64,000 nt of DNA from Mixta theicola (GCF_002895925.1 NZ_NWUO01000012.1:1-64000), one strand, 5' to 3'. Positions 42,868 through 51,416 are shown, counted from the stretch's first letter. The notes: generated from the sequence alone by a model not told the origin. Made by a program: numbers and translations.

Positions 42868-43265
42868 TTATTGTATTAATTTTTTTGTAATTTTTAACGT
42901 CACGGCAGGACGTATCTTACACAGCACAATTGGTTTGAGTTCGGGCGCCAGCGGATCCTGGCTACTCTGTAACGGCAGGTCCCTTATCAGGCCACCAGCG
43001 GCAATTTTTACCGTAAGCGCCCGTTTTCCTTTAATAAATCCCGGAAATTCTGTCCCTGAGAAGTAATAAAGGCAACAGATAGCGCTTCAATAAAGTCATT
43101 CAGCTCTGGCTGATGGAATAACTCGCTAATATGGTGACTGTTAAAACAGAAAACGACCACAACGGCCACGCCAATAAAAATTTCAGCTAGTATAAAAACC
43201 TGTTTCAGATAAAGTTTTTCGCTATATATCTGAACTGGATAACCTAAAATTAGCAAGCATATCAA
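42868..43265 (-). pseudogene. Frameshifted remnant of a small membrane protein
   Basis: Two open frames overlap on the minus strand. The first, 43265-43008 (85 aa from TTG), has two hydrophobic segments (ICLLILGYPVQIY and VFILAEIFIGVAVVVVFCF). The second, 43086-42868, is open for 72 codons in another frame, has no ATG, and reads like a protein C-terminus (GTEFPGFIKGKRALTVKIAA, then GGLIRDLPLQ). A single frameshift near 43050-43086 would join them. I do not recognise the family. The reading could also be chance; a terminator follows. Confidence 0.35.
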
Positions 43266-43514
43266 CCCGTGAAAAAATAACCAAAGTAATGGTCAGTAAA
43301 GTACACTGTTTCGGCTCGATCGCCCTGACAAGCAGCTAACTGTAAAATGCCAGGCACAATCGTTGTTGCTGATGAAACGACTGACCATTTTATGCCATTA
43401 ATTGCTTTTTATTTCAATTGCATAATGCGTTATTGATGGTAAAAAATCGGTGTTGGCATAAGAGCGCCCTGACTATTATTCTTCTAATTTTTATAGCAGG
43501 GAAAGCAACTTTTA

Positions 43515-43790
43515 TTATAAGGCAATAGCATGATAATCATCTCTGAAACAAGGAAGCCCATGCTGACCCCGCCAGGATTTTATCACGTCCACCATGCTTT
43601 GTGGCGTGGTGATATTAAAATCCTGCGGATATAAAATAAGATCGGTGCCAGCCGGATGGCCTGATAATAAAACGAATTCCGTTACTGCTTTCATTAATCC
43701 TTCGGTAGTCTCAAATTCAGCTAACAGTATTTTATGTGCGAAATTAATAAACTCTTGCTCGGTAAAGTCTTGTAGAGATATGCGTTCCAT
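43515..43790 (-). CDS. Colicin E/pyocin S-type immunity protein (orphan)
   Basis: 91-aa acidic protein resembling Im2/Im9-type immunity proteins, which bind and inhibit the nuclease domain of colicins E2/E9 and S-type pyocins. Shared features are ISLQDFTEQEFINFAHKI at the N-terminus, the HPAGTDLILYP segment (the DLIYYP contact loop of Im proteins) and VIKSWRGQHGLPCF at the C-terminus. GGA lies eight bases before the ATG. No bacteriocin gene is present on either side, so it is an orphan that may protect against competitors' toxins. Confidence 0.82.
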   Translation of the reverse strand: MERISLQDFTEQEFINFAHKILLAEFETTEGLMKAVTEFVLLSGHPAGTDLILYPQDFNITTPQSMVDVIKSWRGQHGLPCFRDDYHAIAL

Positions 43791-44080
43791 AGGAAATTCC
43801 TGGAATGTCTGATTATTAGAAATTGCTGTGTGCAGGAAAACTTATAACTTTTTTCCTCTTAAGAAGCACCATAAGAAATATCCGAAACTGCGGTTATAGT
43901 AATAAATGGATGTAAAAAATGAATGGATCAAAAAAAATAAAATCAACAAATGATAAATAAGCTGATGCTGACTTTATACCTTTATCAGCACGCTCAGAAA
44001 TGTAAATTATTAACTTATTGATAAATAATTCTTTATCTGGCTGTTATTAAGAATTATCCGATTCAGAATAGATTAAATAA
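43791..44080. other. AT-rich gene-free stretch
   Basis: No frame longer than about 30 codons with a plausible start, no tRNA and no clear repeat was seen. Base composition is clearly more AT-rich than the flanking core genes. It would contain the promoter for the immunity gene, but none could be assigned. Confidence 0.5.
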
Positions 44081-44293
44081 ATTTATAAAACTCAACTTTT
44101 CCAAACGGAAACAGGTAAGCTTTCTGCATTGTTATCTCACACTAAATTTTTATTAGATCCGAACGTAGCTAAACGGGCTTTCGCTAAGGCTGCCCAGGAG
44201 CAAACGGCATTGCGTAACATTGTCGTCAGTACAGCGCAAAATTGCCGTCACTGCCGTTTACCGAGACGACCTGAGATTACGCCAGCAGGATAA
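44081..44293 (+). pseudogene. Decayed coding fragment of unknown family
   Basis: An open frame of 70 codons without a start codon, reading TQLFQTETGKLSALLSHTKF and then LLDPNVAKRAFAKAAQEQTA near its middle. It has coding-like composition but begins right after an in-frame stop and ends at TAA 44291. It looks like an internal piece of a lost gene. I could not identify the parent family. It could be a chance frame. Confidence 0.3.
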
Positions 44294-44407
44294 GGGAGTC
44301 CGTTATCGCTGCTGACTATTCCGGTAAAACAGCACTACGCGGCTGCCTGTTTTCTGTACAGCGCAGAATAACCGGTGTCGGGGAAGTTCTCGCTGGCGCT
44401 ACTGCAT

Positions 44408-44803
44408 TCAGGTCGTTACCAGATGATAAAGCTGCTGCAGGTTCTGCTGTAATAATGCTAATTCCTGCTGAAATTTTTCATCCGAGGTAAACGGCTGACG
44501 GAAATGCGTCAGCAGCACCTGCGCGCCTTCCTGATTGGGAACAATCCGCATCGGCATATAAATTTCCTTACCGAAACCATTGTCAATCCAGTAATCCATA
44601 ACCCCATAGCTATTGTGCCCGGAAAAGCGGACCTTTAACGTTCCATCCGTTCCTTTGGCTTTCCAGTAACTCCCTTCTGCCTGTAACGGTACCTCACCGA
44701 ATTGGGAAACCCAGTTTGGAAAATATTCTGGCTTCCAGATAGTTTCATAGAGATCCAGCCAATGACGTGTAATGGTCAGACTCAGCGTGTGTGATGGCAA
44801 CAT
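44408..44803 (-). CDS. SRPBCC-domain (polyketide cyclase/AHSA1-like) protein
   Basis: 131-aa soluble protein starting MLPSHTLSLTITRHWLDLYE, with the long N-terminal strand, TIWKPEYFPNWVSQF and the C-terminal helix (SDEKFQQELALLQQNLQQLY) of the START/SRPBCC fold, which binds hydrophobic ligands. GGAGG lies five bases before the ATG at 44803; the frame extends upstream without homology. It is divergent from a decayed TetR-family gene, which may once have regulated it. Ligand is unknown. Confidence 0.72.
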   Translation of the reverse strand: MLPSHTLSLTITRHWLDLYETIWKPEYFPNWVSQFGEVPLQAEGSYWKAKGTDGTLKVRFSGHNSYGVMDYWIDNGFGKEIYMPMRIVPNQEGAQVLLTHFRQPFTSDEKFQQELALLQQNLQQLYHLVTT

Positions 44804-44983
44804 ATTACCTCCGGAGTTGGGCCTGAAATGATTTAAGCATTGCGCAACGCGTAAGGGAATGGGGCATCGGCGTAAAACCATGTGCAAAAAATGATACCGC
44901 TCGCCAGAGGCAATGCTTAATCTGCAAACGGTTAGTTTTTCATCAGTGATAAGATAATGTGTGATCAACAAGCGTAGTAGCAG

Positions 44984-45207
44984 AGCTCACCACCGGCGCA
45001 GTTGCCGGCCTTTTTCACCTGCTATGAACACGAAATTCAAAGTGAAGCCTTTCGCGGCTGTATGTTTATGAACGCCGTTCTGGAGTTTGGTCATCGCTTG
45101 CAGACGTTACTGGAGATAAACCGTAACCTGCGTGAAGCGCTTATGCGCTGCTCAGCCAGATAGTCAGCCAATGGGTTAACGTTGAGAGCGTCCGGCTCCT
45201 GGCCTGA
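44984..45207 (+). pseudogene. TetR/AcrR-family regulator remnant
   Basis: The frame from 44984 reads LPAFFTCYEHEIQSEAFRGC followed by MFMNAVLEFGHRLQTLLEIN, the ligand-domain pattern (RGCxFxNAxLEFG) of many TetR regulators. The N-terminal HTH is missing. The frame stops at TAG 45161, while the adjacent frame continues as LLSQIVSQWVNVESVRLLA to TGA 45205, suggesting a frameshift near 45150. It is a dead gene. It lies upstream of, and divergent from, the SRPBCC gene. Confidence 0.6.
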
Positions 45208-45530
45208 ACATTTAATATGTTAAACGATGGCGCCATTATGTCTGAAGTGGCATGGGGTAAGTATATCCCTGTTCGCCCGCTCAACAGGCATGATCCACCG
45301 CCAAAACGTTACTGAATGCTGAAGGTATTAACTTTTAACCTTCCTTTACTGAAAATATGCGCCATTCATTTATTATCGCTTAAGTGAAAACGCAGCTTTA
45401 ATGAGCGGTTTATGTTATCCGCATGTGGCTATATGAGTAACTGATGTTGCGTTGTTTTATATTATAGCTTTACTGAAGAGGTAAGCCTTAAAAATATCGT
45501 GCTTGTTGGTATTATGCGTGAGAAGAGGGT
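45208..45530. other. AT-rich gene-free stretch
   Basis: It contains a 26-codon frame from ATG 45238 (MSEVAWGKYIPVRPLNRHDP...) without a Shine-Dalgarno or recognisable relatives, and no RNA gene or repeat that I could detect. It separates the TetR remnant from the 3' end of the DUF943 pseudogene. Confidence 0.4.
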
Positions 45531-45992
45531 TTATTTACCTGTGGTTTTTACTATTTTATTATTTTCTAAACGGTAGTTTCTACCATTATAAATAATGAAC
45601 AGTACCTGGTTGTATTTAATCCTTTTCACAGAAAAAAGCAGTTTTTTATCTATGCATTTTTCATTGTTTTTTATATCATCGAAGCATCTTCTGTCATACT
45701 TTTCTTCTTTTTTATAACCTTCACCAAAATCCCAAAAATTCACCGTGAAACTTCCATAGGATGCAGGCTTAGGGATACCATAATCTTTTTTAAGCATATC
45801 TTTATTTTCAAGCCACTAGTTTAATTTCCCTTTGTCCGTAAAAGGGAAGTTTCGGACTAAAACAGAGCTAAAATTTTGATCCTCATGAACAGCAACTATC
45901 TCTACCGGTCGCAGAGAAAGCCATGAGAGGTAACCCAGCAGAGCGCATCCTGACAGTAATAGCACGCATATTATTTTATTTTTTATCCGCAT
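45531..45992 (-). pseudogene. DUF943 family protein interrupted by an amber codon
   Basis: The full frame is 153 codons from ATG 45992. It has an N-terminal hydrophobic anchor (IICVLLLSGCALLGYLSWLS) and the DUF943 body: VEIVAVHEDQNFSSVLVRNF, then NFWDFGEGYKKEE. The lone defect is TAG at 45816-45818 (codon 59), where relatives have Trp (KLNWWLENKDM), one base from TGG. Downstream reading resumes cleanly; an ATG at 45797 could give an 88-aa anchorless product. It begins 28 bases after the DUF3289 gene, so the pair was an operon. Function of the family is unknown. Confidence 0.78.
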
Positions 45993-46020
45993 GGCGCTCT
46001 CCAGTAATTTCTACGGTTGC

Positions 46021-46533
46021 TTACATATTAGTCATAAAGGGTCTAAAGCCGAACTGGTTGTATCTTTGAAGCACAAACCAGATTCGAAAAAAGCGAAATT
46101 GGCTGAAAGAAAATTTTAATATATCAGAGCTATCCAGGCCAAAGTGATCCTGTACTTTGTAATGAACAACCGCACGATAGCATTTATTATCGATGTGTAG
46201 GGATCTAATGGTGATATGGGTCGCCCAGGTATCATGAACGGTAATGCCCATTCCGTTAAAACTATCCTGAAATCTGTCAAATTTAGGTAGTTTTCCATCC
46301 AAAATAGTTTTGCTTAGTTCTTTTTGTTGTTCTAAGGGAAAGTATCTATCCACCCAATCAATATAATATTCAAGCGTATTTTTTATTAGGGTTAACGTAC
46401 TGTTTTTCGAGGTGTCATTCAATATTAACTGGGTTTCGGGTAAGTCACCGCAAAGCATATCATTTGCGCCATAATCATCCATTTGCTTTTGGGTGGTGAA
46501 TATTGTGCAGGGAAACGGTAGTGCAGCTGCCAT
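46021..46533 (-). CDS. DUF3289 family protein
   Basis: 170-aa protein with the DUF3289 start signature PCTIFTTQKQMDDYGANDMLCGDLPE (read in parts) and a C-terminal FRFFRIWFVLQRYNQFGFRPF. The ATG at 46533 follows AGGA by eight bases; the frame is open upstream to 46614 but lacks homology. DUF3289 and DUF943 genes are often neighbours in enterobacteria. Their function is not known; a role in envelope or competition functions is inference. Codon use and base composition are more AT-rich than in core genes. Confidence 0.72.
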   Translation of the reverse strand: MAAALPFPCTIFTTQKQMDDYGANDMLCGDLPETQLILNDTSKNSTLTLIKNTLEYYIDWVDRYFPLEQQKELSKTILDGKLPKFDRFQDSFNGMGITVHDTWATHITIRSLHIDNKCYRAVVHYKVQDHFGLDSSDILKFSFSQFRFFRIWFVLQRYNQFGFRPFMTNM

Positions 46534-46802
46534 GATACATTCCTTGTGTCGTCCGTTATGCTCTTCCTTCAGAAATAGTACGCTGTGAATAGCGGCTGTG
46601 TAAATATCGAACAACTCCAGAGGCAGGTCACTTTGGCTGGGGTATAAACATCGTAATTGCGTTATTACTCATAACGTCTGAACTCTCCTGGTGCTTTCAA
46701 CGTTATCCATTCCACAAAGCTACGATGTTTAGCCACCGAATGCATATTTTACTTTCCGAACCATCCCCTTCTGCAACAACAGTTCGCTTTTCAGATAGTT
46801 GC

Positions 46803-47741
46803 TTACTTTTGCCTGCCGCGCCATTCTCGCCAGATTTCTTCCAGGCCCTCACGGTAAGTCGTGACGGTGAACTCCGGGAAGCGATGTTTAAATTTTGTCG
46901 ATTCAAACAGGTTGTCATATTCATACCGCGGCAGTAGCTCACGCATTTCACGGGCACCCTTAGAAAAAAGGCCCGCGACGGTCAGAGCCAGCTTACTGAC
47001 GACGGAATATTCAGCTGCTTTGCCGGACACCTCACAGGCCAGCGAAACAAACTGTTTGTAGGTGAGCCGATCATCGCAGCAGGGCAGATGCCAGCTCTGG
47101 CCGAAAGCATCCGGAGTATTACCGATAACAGCAAGGGCACGACTGGCGTCGGGCGTCCAGATGAGCGTACGTAGTTTGTCGTCACGCACCGGTACACGTG
47201 GCCGTTTGTCTGCCTTCAGCTTGTCGATGATTAGCGCGTTGGTGAAACTCTGCGTCCTCGCCGGCCCGTAGAACTCTGGTGCGCGCCCGATGACCACAGG
47301 AATGGCCTTGCGTTTCATCTCTTCAAGCACCATGTTCGTCATCAATTCACGCACCTTTCCTTTCCGCCCGCCGGGAGCGAAGCGCGTTTCTTCTGTCTGT
47401 GGATTGTCGTTCTGAGGATACATATAGGTGTTGTCAAAATAGACAAATTTAGCTCCCGCCGTTCGGGTTGCATCGAGCGCATTTTTCAGCATCGTCGGGA
47501 ATTGCTGCTCCCACAATGTCGAGTCCGCCGGCAAGCCAGCAGTAAAATAGACCAAACTGCTTCCTTTCACCGCTTCCCGTGTTTGTTCCGCGTCAAGCAG
47601 ATTTGCCGCTACAGTAATATCGCTGTTATTAACCTTTCGCGGGCTGCGGCTTACCAGTCGCAGGTCATCGGTGTATGAGCGTTTCAGCTCACGGGCAAGC
47701 TCTTGTGCAATCTGTCCATTAGCGCCCAGAATCGTTTGCAT
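46803..47741 (-). CDS. NAD(P)-binding epimerase/dehydratase-like protein (SDR superfamily)
   Basis: 312-aa Rossmann-fold protein. The N-terminal glycine motif is ILGANGQIAQELARELK, followed by VYFTAGLPAD and a FDNTYMYPQND segment with the YxxxN-type tyrosine. The C-terminal half is rich in charged residues and ends in EGLEEIWREWRGRQK. It resembles extended or atypical SDR epimerases annotated as NAD-dependent epimerase/dehydratase. Substrate is unknown. It lies 193 bp downstream of the alpha/beta hydrolase on the same strand and may share its MerR-controlled promoter. Confidence 0.78.
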   Translation of the reverse strand: MQTILGANGQIAQELARELKRSYTDDLRLVSRSPRKVNNSDITVAANLLDAEQTREAVKGSSLVYFTAGLPADSTLWEQQFPTMLKNALDATRTAGAKFVYFDNTYMYPQNDNPQTEETRFAPGGRKGKVRELMTNMVLEEMKRKAIPVVIGRAPEFYGPARTQSFTNALIIDKLKADKRPRVPVRDDKLRTLIWTPDASRALAVIGNTPDAFGQSWHLPCCDDRLTYKQFVSLACEVSGKAAEYSVVSKLALTVAGLFSKGAREMRELLPRYEYDNLFESTKFKHRFPEFTVTTYREGLEEIWREWRGRQK

Positions 47742-47851
47742 CTCAGTTCCTCACTTTCGAATCCTGACGCAAGGCATATGTTTCCGGCGCGCGTCGTAAA
47801 CCATAAAAGTTTACGGACATGGCGGGATGTTGTACGCCCTTGCATCGTAAG

Positions 47852-47881
47852 TAGCCCCCAGCTCTGCTCTTGCGGGGGCTA
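47852..47881. other. Stem-loop between the hydrolase and epimerase genes
   Basis: TAGCCCCC and GGGGGCTA form an 8-bp perfect stem around a 14-base loop. No T tract follows on the minus strand, so it is more likely an mRNA structure or weak attenuator than a full terminator. Confidence 0.4.
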
Positions 47882-47934
47882 TCTGATAATGGCTTTCAAG
47901 GGGTCACGGCTGACGCGAGTTTGTGGTCAGCACA

Positions 47935-48765
47935 TCAGCTATTCACAAACGCCAGCAGGTCGGCATTGACCTGGTCAGCATGCGTGGTTGGGATGCCATG
48001 CGGCGCCCCTTTGTAGGTATTCAGCGTACCGTTCCTGACCAGGCTTGCCGAAAGCAAACCTGAATCATGGTAGGGAACGACCTGATCGTCATCCCCATGG
48101 ATCACCAGTACCGGGATGGAAATACTTTTGAGATCTTCGGTGAAATCAGTCTGTGAAAAGGCAACGATTCCGTCATAGTGCGCTTTGGCTCCCCCCATCA
48201 TTCCCTGGCGCCACCAGTTCCAAATCACTGCCTCCGACGGGCTGGCTGCTGGGCGGTTGTAACCATAGAAGGGACCTGCGGGAATATCGTAATAGAACTG
48301 CGCCTGATTAGCGGCCAGCTGTGCCTGGAAGTCATCAAACACCGACTTAGGTGTACCTTGCGGATTATCTTCAGTTTTTATCATCAGCGGCGGGACGGCG
48401 CTAATCAGCACGGCTTTGGAAACTTTATCTTCGCCGTGGCGAGCAATGTAACGTACGACCTCGCCGCCGCCGGTTGAATGCCCCACGTGCATTGCGCTCT
48501 GGATGCCTAAATGCTGAACCACCGCTGCAACTTCGTCGGCATAATGGTCCATATCATGCCCGTTCCACACCTGGCTGGAACGTCCGTGACCACGTCTGTC
48601 ATGTGCGACGACCCTGAACCCCTTGTTCACAAAGAACAGCATCTGGGTGTCCCAGTCATCGCTGGACAGTGGCCAGCCGTGGTGGAAGAAAATCACTTTT
48701 CCATTTTCAGGTCCCCAGTCCTTATAGAAAATATCAACGCCGTCGTTGGTTGTTACGTAACCCAT
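47935..48765 (-). CDS. Alpha/beta hydrolase (non-haem chloroperoxidase-like)
   Basis: 276-aa alpha/beta hydrolase. The nucleophile elbow is GHSTGG (S97), the acid is D227 in HGDDDQVVP and the histidine is H256 in GAPHGIPTTHADQ. The oxyanion segment FFHHGWPLSSDDW and HDRRGHGRS are typical of the bacterial cofactor-free perhydrolase/haloperoxidase group, which hydrolyse esters and lactones. No signal peptide, so it is cytoplasmic. It is divergent from the MerR regulator and first behind a 19-bp-spacer promoter. Confidence 0.9.
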   Translation of the reverse strand: MGYVTTNDGVDIFYKDWGPENGKVIFFHHGWPLSSDDWDTQMLFFVNKGFRVVAHDRRGHGRSSQVWNGHDMDHYADEVAAVVQHLGIQSAMHVGHSTGGGEVVRYIARHGEDKVSKAVLISAVPPLMIKTEDNPQGTPKSVFDDFQAQLAANQAQFYYDIPAGPFYGYNRPAASPSEAVIWNWWRQGMMGGAKAHYDGIVAFSQTDFTEDLKSISIPVLVIHGDDDQVVPYHDSGLLSASLVRNGTLNTYKGAPHGIPTTHADQVNADLLAFVNS

Positions 48766-48904
48766 ATCGTTTCTCCGGTTCAGTAAGTTTTCAAAGGGAG
48801 AGGCTTGTCCTGCGTATGGCTCGCGGCCCTGAACGCCTGGCAGGAGGATAAACGCCAGTGTTTGCGGGCTGCTCCGGCAACGATTTTCTGTTGATCGCTT
48901 AAAA

Positions 48905-48935
48905 AGTATAAGTTTAAAGTTAACTTTAAGGTCAA
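48905..48935 (-). promoter_or_regulatory. MerR-type 19-bp-spacer promoter with palindromic operator
   Basis: Reading leftwards, -35 TTGACC (48930-48935) and -10 TATACT (48905-48910) are 19 bp apart. The spacer contains the perfect 16-bp palindrome TTAAAGTTAACTTTAA (48914-48929). MerR-family activators bind such a spacer and untwist it to realign the two boxes. The promoter points at the alpha/beta hydrolase gene and the regulator gene lies just on the other side. Confidence 0.82.
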
Positions 48936-48949
48936 TAGGGGGAAACGGA

Positions 48950-49405
48950 ATGAAAATTGGTGAACTGGCAAAAGCTACGGGAGTTACGCCCTCCCGTATT
49001 CGCTTTTATGAAGCAGAAGGTCTGATTACTCCTCCTCCGCGTCAGGGAAATGGGTATCGTCATTATTCTTCAGAAGTGGCAGGCTTGCTGAAGATTATCG
49101 ATAACGCGCAGCGCGCGGGCTTTTCACTGGAGCAAATTCGCCGCTTTCTACCGCAACAACAGAAAAAGTGGGATCACGAGAGGCTTATCCAGTCGCTGAA
49201 GACGCGTGTATCGGAGATCGAACTGATGCAGAAGCAACTTGAAGAGAGTAGGAAAGAACTGCTGAATTTGATCGCCAGCATTACGAATCGGCCCGATGGG
49301 ATTTCATGTGAAGATAACACGCAGCGCCTGATAGGGCAGATGCAAGTCCTTGAGCCGGTAAAAGGGAACGGTAAAAATAGGTTCAGAAGCAAACAGCCTG
49401 CTTAA
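48950..49405 (+). CDS. MerR-family transcriptional regulator
   Basis: 151-aa regulator. The winged HTH is at residues 1-38 (MKIGELAKATGVTPSRIRFY then EAEGLITPPPRQGNGYRHY), followed by the second helix pair (IIDNAQRAGFSLEQIRRFLP) and a coiled-coil dimerisation helix (residues 75-110). The C-terminal tail is short and has one cysteine (SCEDN), not the two-cysteine metal or Fe-S clusters of MerR or SoxR, so the inducer is probably organic. GGGGGAAACGGA precedes the start. Confidence 0.9.
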   Translation: MKIGELAKATGVTPSRIRFYEAEGLITPPPRQGNGYRHYSSEVAGLLKIIDNAQRAGFSLEQIRRFLPQQQKKWDHERLIQSLKTRVSEIELMQKQLEESRKELLNLIASITNRPDGISCEDNTQRLIGQMQVLEPVKGNGKNRFRSKQPA

Positions 49406-49545
49406 AACACCCTCCGATTAAGCAAGCTGAATAGGAGATAGCGGAATGGGTGCCGGATGTTGAGACAGGCTTAAGCGTATGTATTTAAACCTGAATAAGT
49501 ACCCTTTGAATTTGTGCTGTAGTGATACGAGACGAGACTATCTAA

Positions 49546-49575
49546 AAAAAGGCCATGATTTACAATGGCCTTTTT
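49546..49575. terminator. Bidirectional terminator between the merR-type gene and yicC
   Basis: AAAAAGGCCAT / ATGGCCTTTTT with an eight-base loop. It can end the MerR-regulator transcript from the left and yicC from the right, and marks the end of the accessory segment. Confidence 0.88.
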
Positions 49576-49619
49576 ATCCTGACGATACTTAGTGAGACAA
49601 CGCGAGATCGCGTGAAACT

Positions 49620-50483
49620 TTACTCGATATTCTGAATCTGCTCGCGCATTTGCTCAATAAGCACCTTCAGCTCAATCGCTGAAGCGGTCACATCGGCATT
49701 AATCGATTTTGACCCCAGCGTATTCGATTCACGGTTAAATTCCTGCATCATGAAGTCAAGACGGCGGCCAACGGCCTCTTTCTTTTTCAGGATGTTATAG
49801 GTTTCTTTAACGTGCGCTTCGAGACGATCAAGCTCCTCGGCAACGTCAATGCGCTGAGCCATCATCACCAGCTCCTGCTCAACGCGATTGTTATCCAGCT
49901 GTAGCTCAGCCTCTTCCAGTTTGGTCACCAGGCGATCGCGTTGCCATTTCAGAATGTCCGGCATCCAGGCGCGTACTTTTTTCACTTCGGCGCTAACGCC
50001 CTCAAGACGCTGCTCAATCATGCCTTTCAGTGCGGCACCTTCGCTTTCACGCGCGGTGATAAAATCATCAATCGCCAGTTCCAGCGCGGCTATCAGCTCC
50101 GCGTTAATCGCATCTAAATCCTGCTCCTGAGCGGACATCACGCCAGGCCAGCGTAAAATATCGACCGGATCAATCGCGCCATCGGCGTTTTGCTGTTTCA
50201 CCCACTGCGCGGCTTCCAGTAACTGTTTTGCCAGCGGTTGATTCAGAATTAAGGCGCTTTGCGCGCTCGGATCGGCATCGAAGCGTAAATTGCACTCAAT
50301 CTTCCCGCGCGTCAGGCGATTACGCAGACGTTCACGTATAACCGGCTCCAGGCTGCGGAACTGTTCCGGCAGGCGGATGTAAGTTTCAAGATAGCGCTGG
50401 TTCACGGAACGAAGCTCCCAGGCTGCGCTGCCCCATTCGCCTTTGGTTTCACGCCGGGCGTAGGCGGTCATGCTGCGGATCAT
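49620..50483 (-). CDS. yicC: YicC-family endoribonuclease
   Basis: 287-aa protein, the same length as E. coli YicC, starting MIRSMTAYARRETKGEWG and ending in the conserved KSINADVTASAIELKVLIEQMREQ region (family signature near the C-terminus). E. coli YicC has been reported as the founding member of a ribonuclease family. It is divergent from rph, as in E. coli. Confidence 0.94.
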   Translation of the reverse strand: MIRSMTAYARRETKGEWGSAAWELRSVNQRYLETYIRLPEQFRSLEPVIRERLRNRLTRGKIECNLRFDADPSAQSALILNQPLAKQLLEAAQWVKQQNADGAIDPVDILRWPGVMSAQEQDLDAINAELIAALELAIDDFITARESEGAALKGMIEQRLEGVSAEVKKVRAWMPDILKWQRDRLVTKLEEAELQLDNNRVEQELVMMAQRIDVAEELDRLEAHVKETYNILKKKEAVGRRLDFMMQEFNRESNTLGSKSINADVTASAIELKVLIEQMREQIQNIE

Positions 50484-50699
50484 TTTGCGTACCCGTATTC
50501 AGGAAAGATGGGGGAATTATAGCGACGCGGGCCTTTCCTTAACAGGTATAAGCGCCGGTTAACGAAAATAGCCGGTGATAATGGCGGGCGATAAAAAGAT
50601 TAATATCGGTTAGCGCGCGCTGAAAAAGCATGTTCGGTAGGCAGGCAAGGCTGAAAACCGTATAATGCGCAGCCAATATTAGCAAGCCGGAGAAAAACC

Positions 50700-51416
50700 A
50701 TGCGTCCAGCAGGCCGTCTCACACAGCAGGTGCGTCCCGTTACCCTGACTCGTCACTACACCAAACATGCAGAAGGTTCTGTACTGGTTGAATTCGGCGA
50801 TACCAAAGTGCTTTGTAACGCGACCGTAGAAGAGGGCGTGCCGCGCTTCCTTAAAGGTCAGGGGCAGGGCTGGATTACCGCCGAATACGGCATGCTGCCG
50901 CGCTCAACCCACAGCCGCAACGCGCGCGAAGCCGCGAAGGGCAAACAGGGCGGGCGCACGCTTGAGATCCAGCGTCTGATTGCGCGTTCGCTGCGCGCCG
51001 CCGTCGATCTCAAAGCGCTGGGTGAATATACCATTACGCTCGATTGCGATGTGCTGCAGGCTGACGGCGGTACCCGTACGGCTTCCATTACCGGTGCCTG
51101 CGTGGCGCTGGCGGATGCGCTGAATGCGCTGGTAGCTGCCGGTAAGCTGGCGAAAAACCCGATGAAAGGCATGGTGGCGGCGATCTCCGTGGGCATTGTT
51201 AACGGCGAAGCGCTATGCGATCTGGAATATGTCGAAGACTCTGCGGCTGAAACCGATATGAATGTGGTGATGATGGAAGATGGCCGCATGATCGAGGTAC
51301 AGGGCACGGCCGAAGGCGAACCCTTCAGCCATGAAGAGCTGCTGACGCTGCTGGCATTAGCGCGAGACGGCATCGATACCTTGATTCAGGCGCAGAAGGC
51401 GGCGCTAAACAGCTAA
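50700..51416 (+). CDS. rph: Ribonuclease PH
   Basis: 238-aa phosphate-dependent 3'-5' exoribonuclease that trims tRNA precursors. [41 protein letters not shown] and [20 protein letters not shown] (pieces of longer conserved blocks) are intact, with no frameshift like that of E. coli K-12. GGAG lies eight bases before the start, and a TATAAT is at 50661-50666. It is co-transcribed with pyrE through an attenuator. Confidence 0.97.
   Translation: MRPAGRLTQQVRPVTLTRHYTKHAEGSVLVEFGDTKVLCNATVEEGVPRFLKGQGQGWITAEYGMLPRSTHSRNAREAAKGKQGGRTLEIQRLIARSLRAAVDLKALGEYTITLDCDVLQADGGTRTASITGACVALADALNALVAAGKLAKNPMKGMVAAISVGIVNGEALCDLEYVEDSAAETDMNVVMMEDGRMIEVQGTAEGEPFSHEELLTLLALARDGIDTLIQAQKAALNS

Noticed and set aside
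44972-45530. Small frame from ATG 45238 (26 codons)
   Set aside because: No Shine-Dalgarno and no recognisable relative; treated as chance.
42783-49545. CRISPR array, IS element or prophage in the accessory segment
   Set aside because: No regularly spaced repeats, no transposase or integrase frame and no phage structural genes were found.
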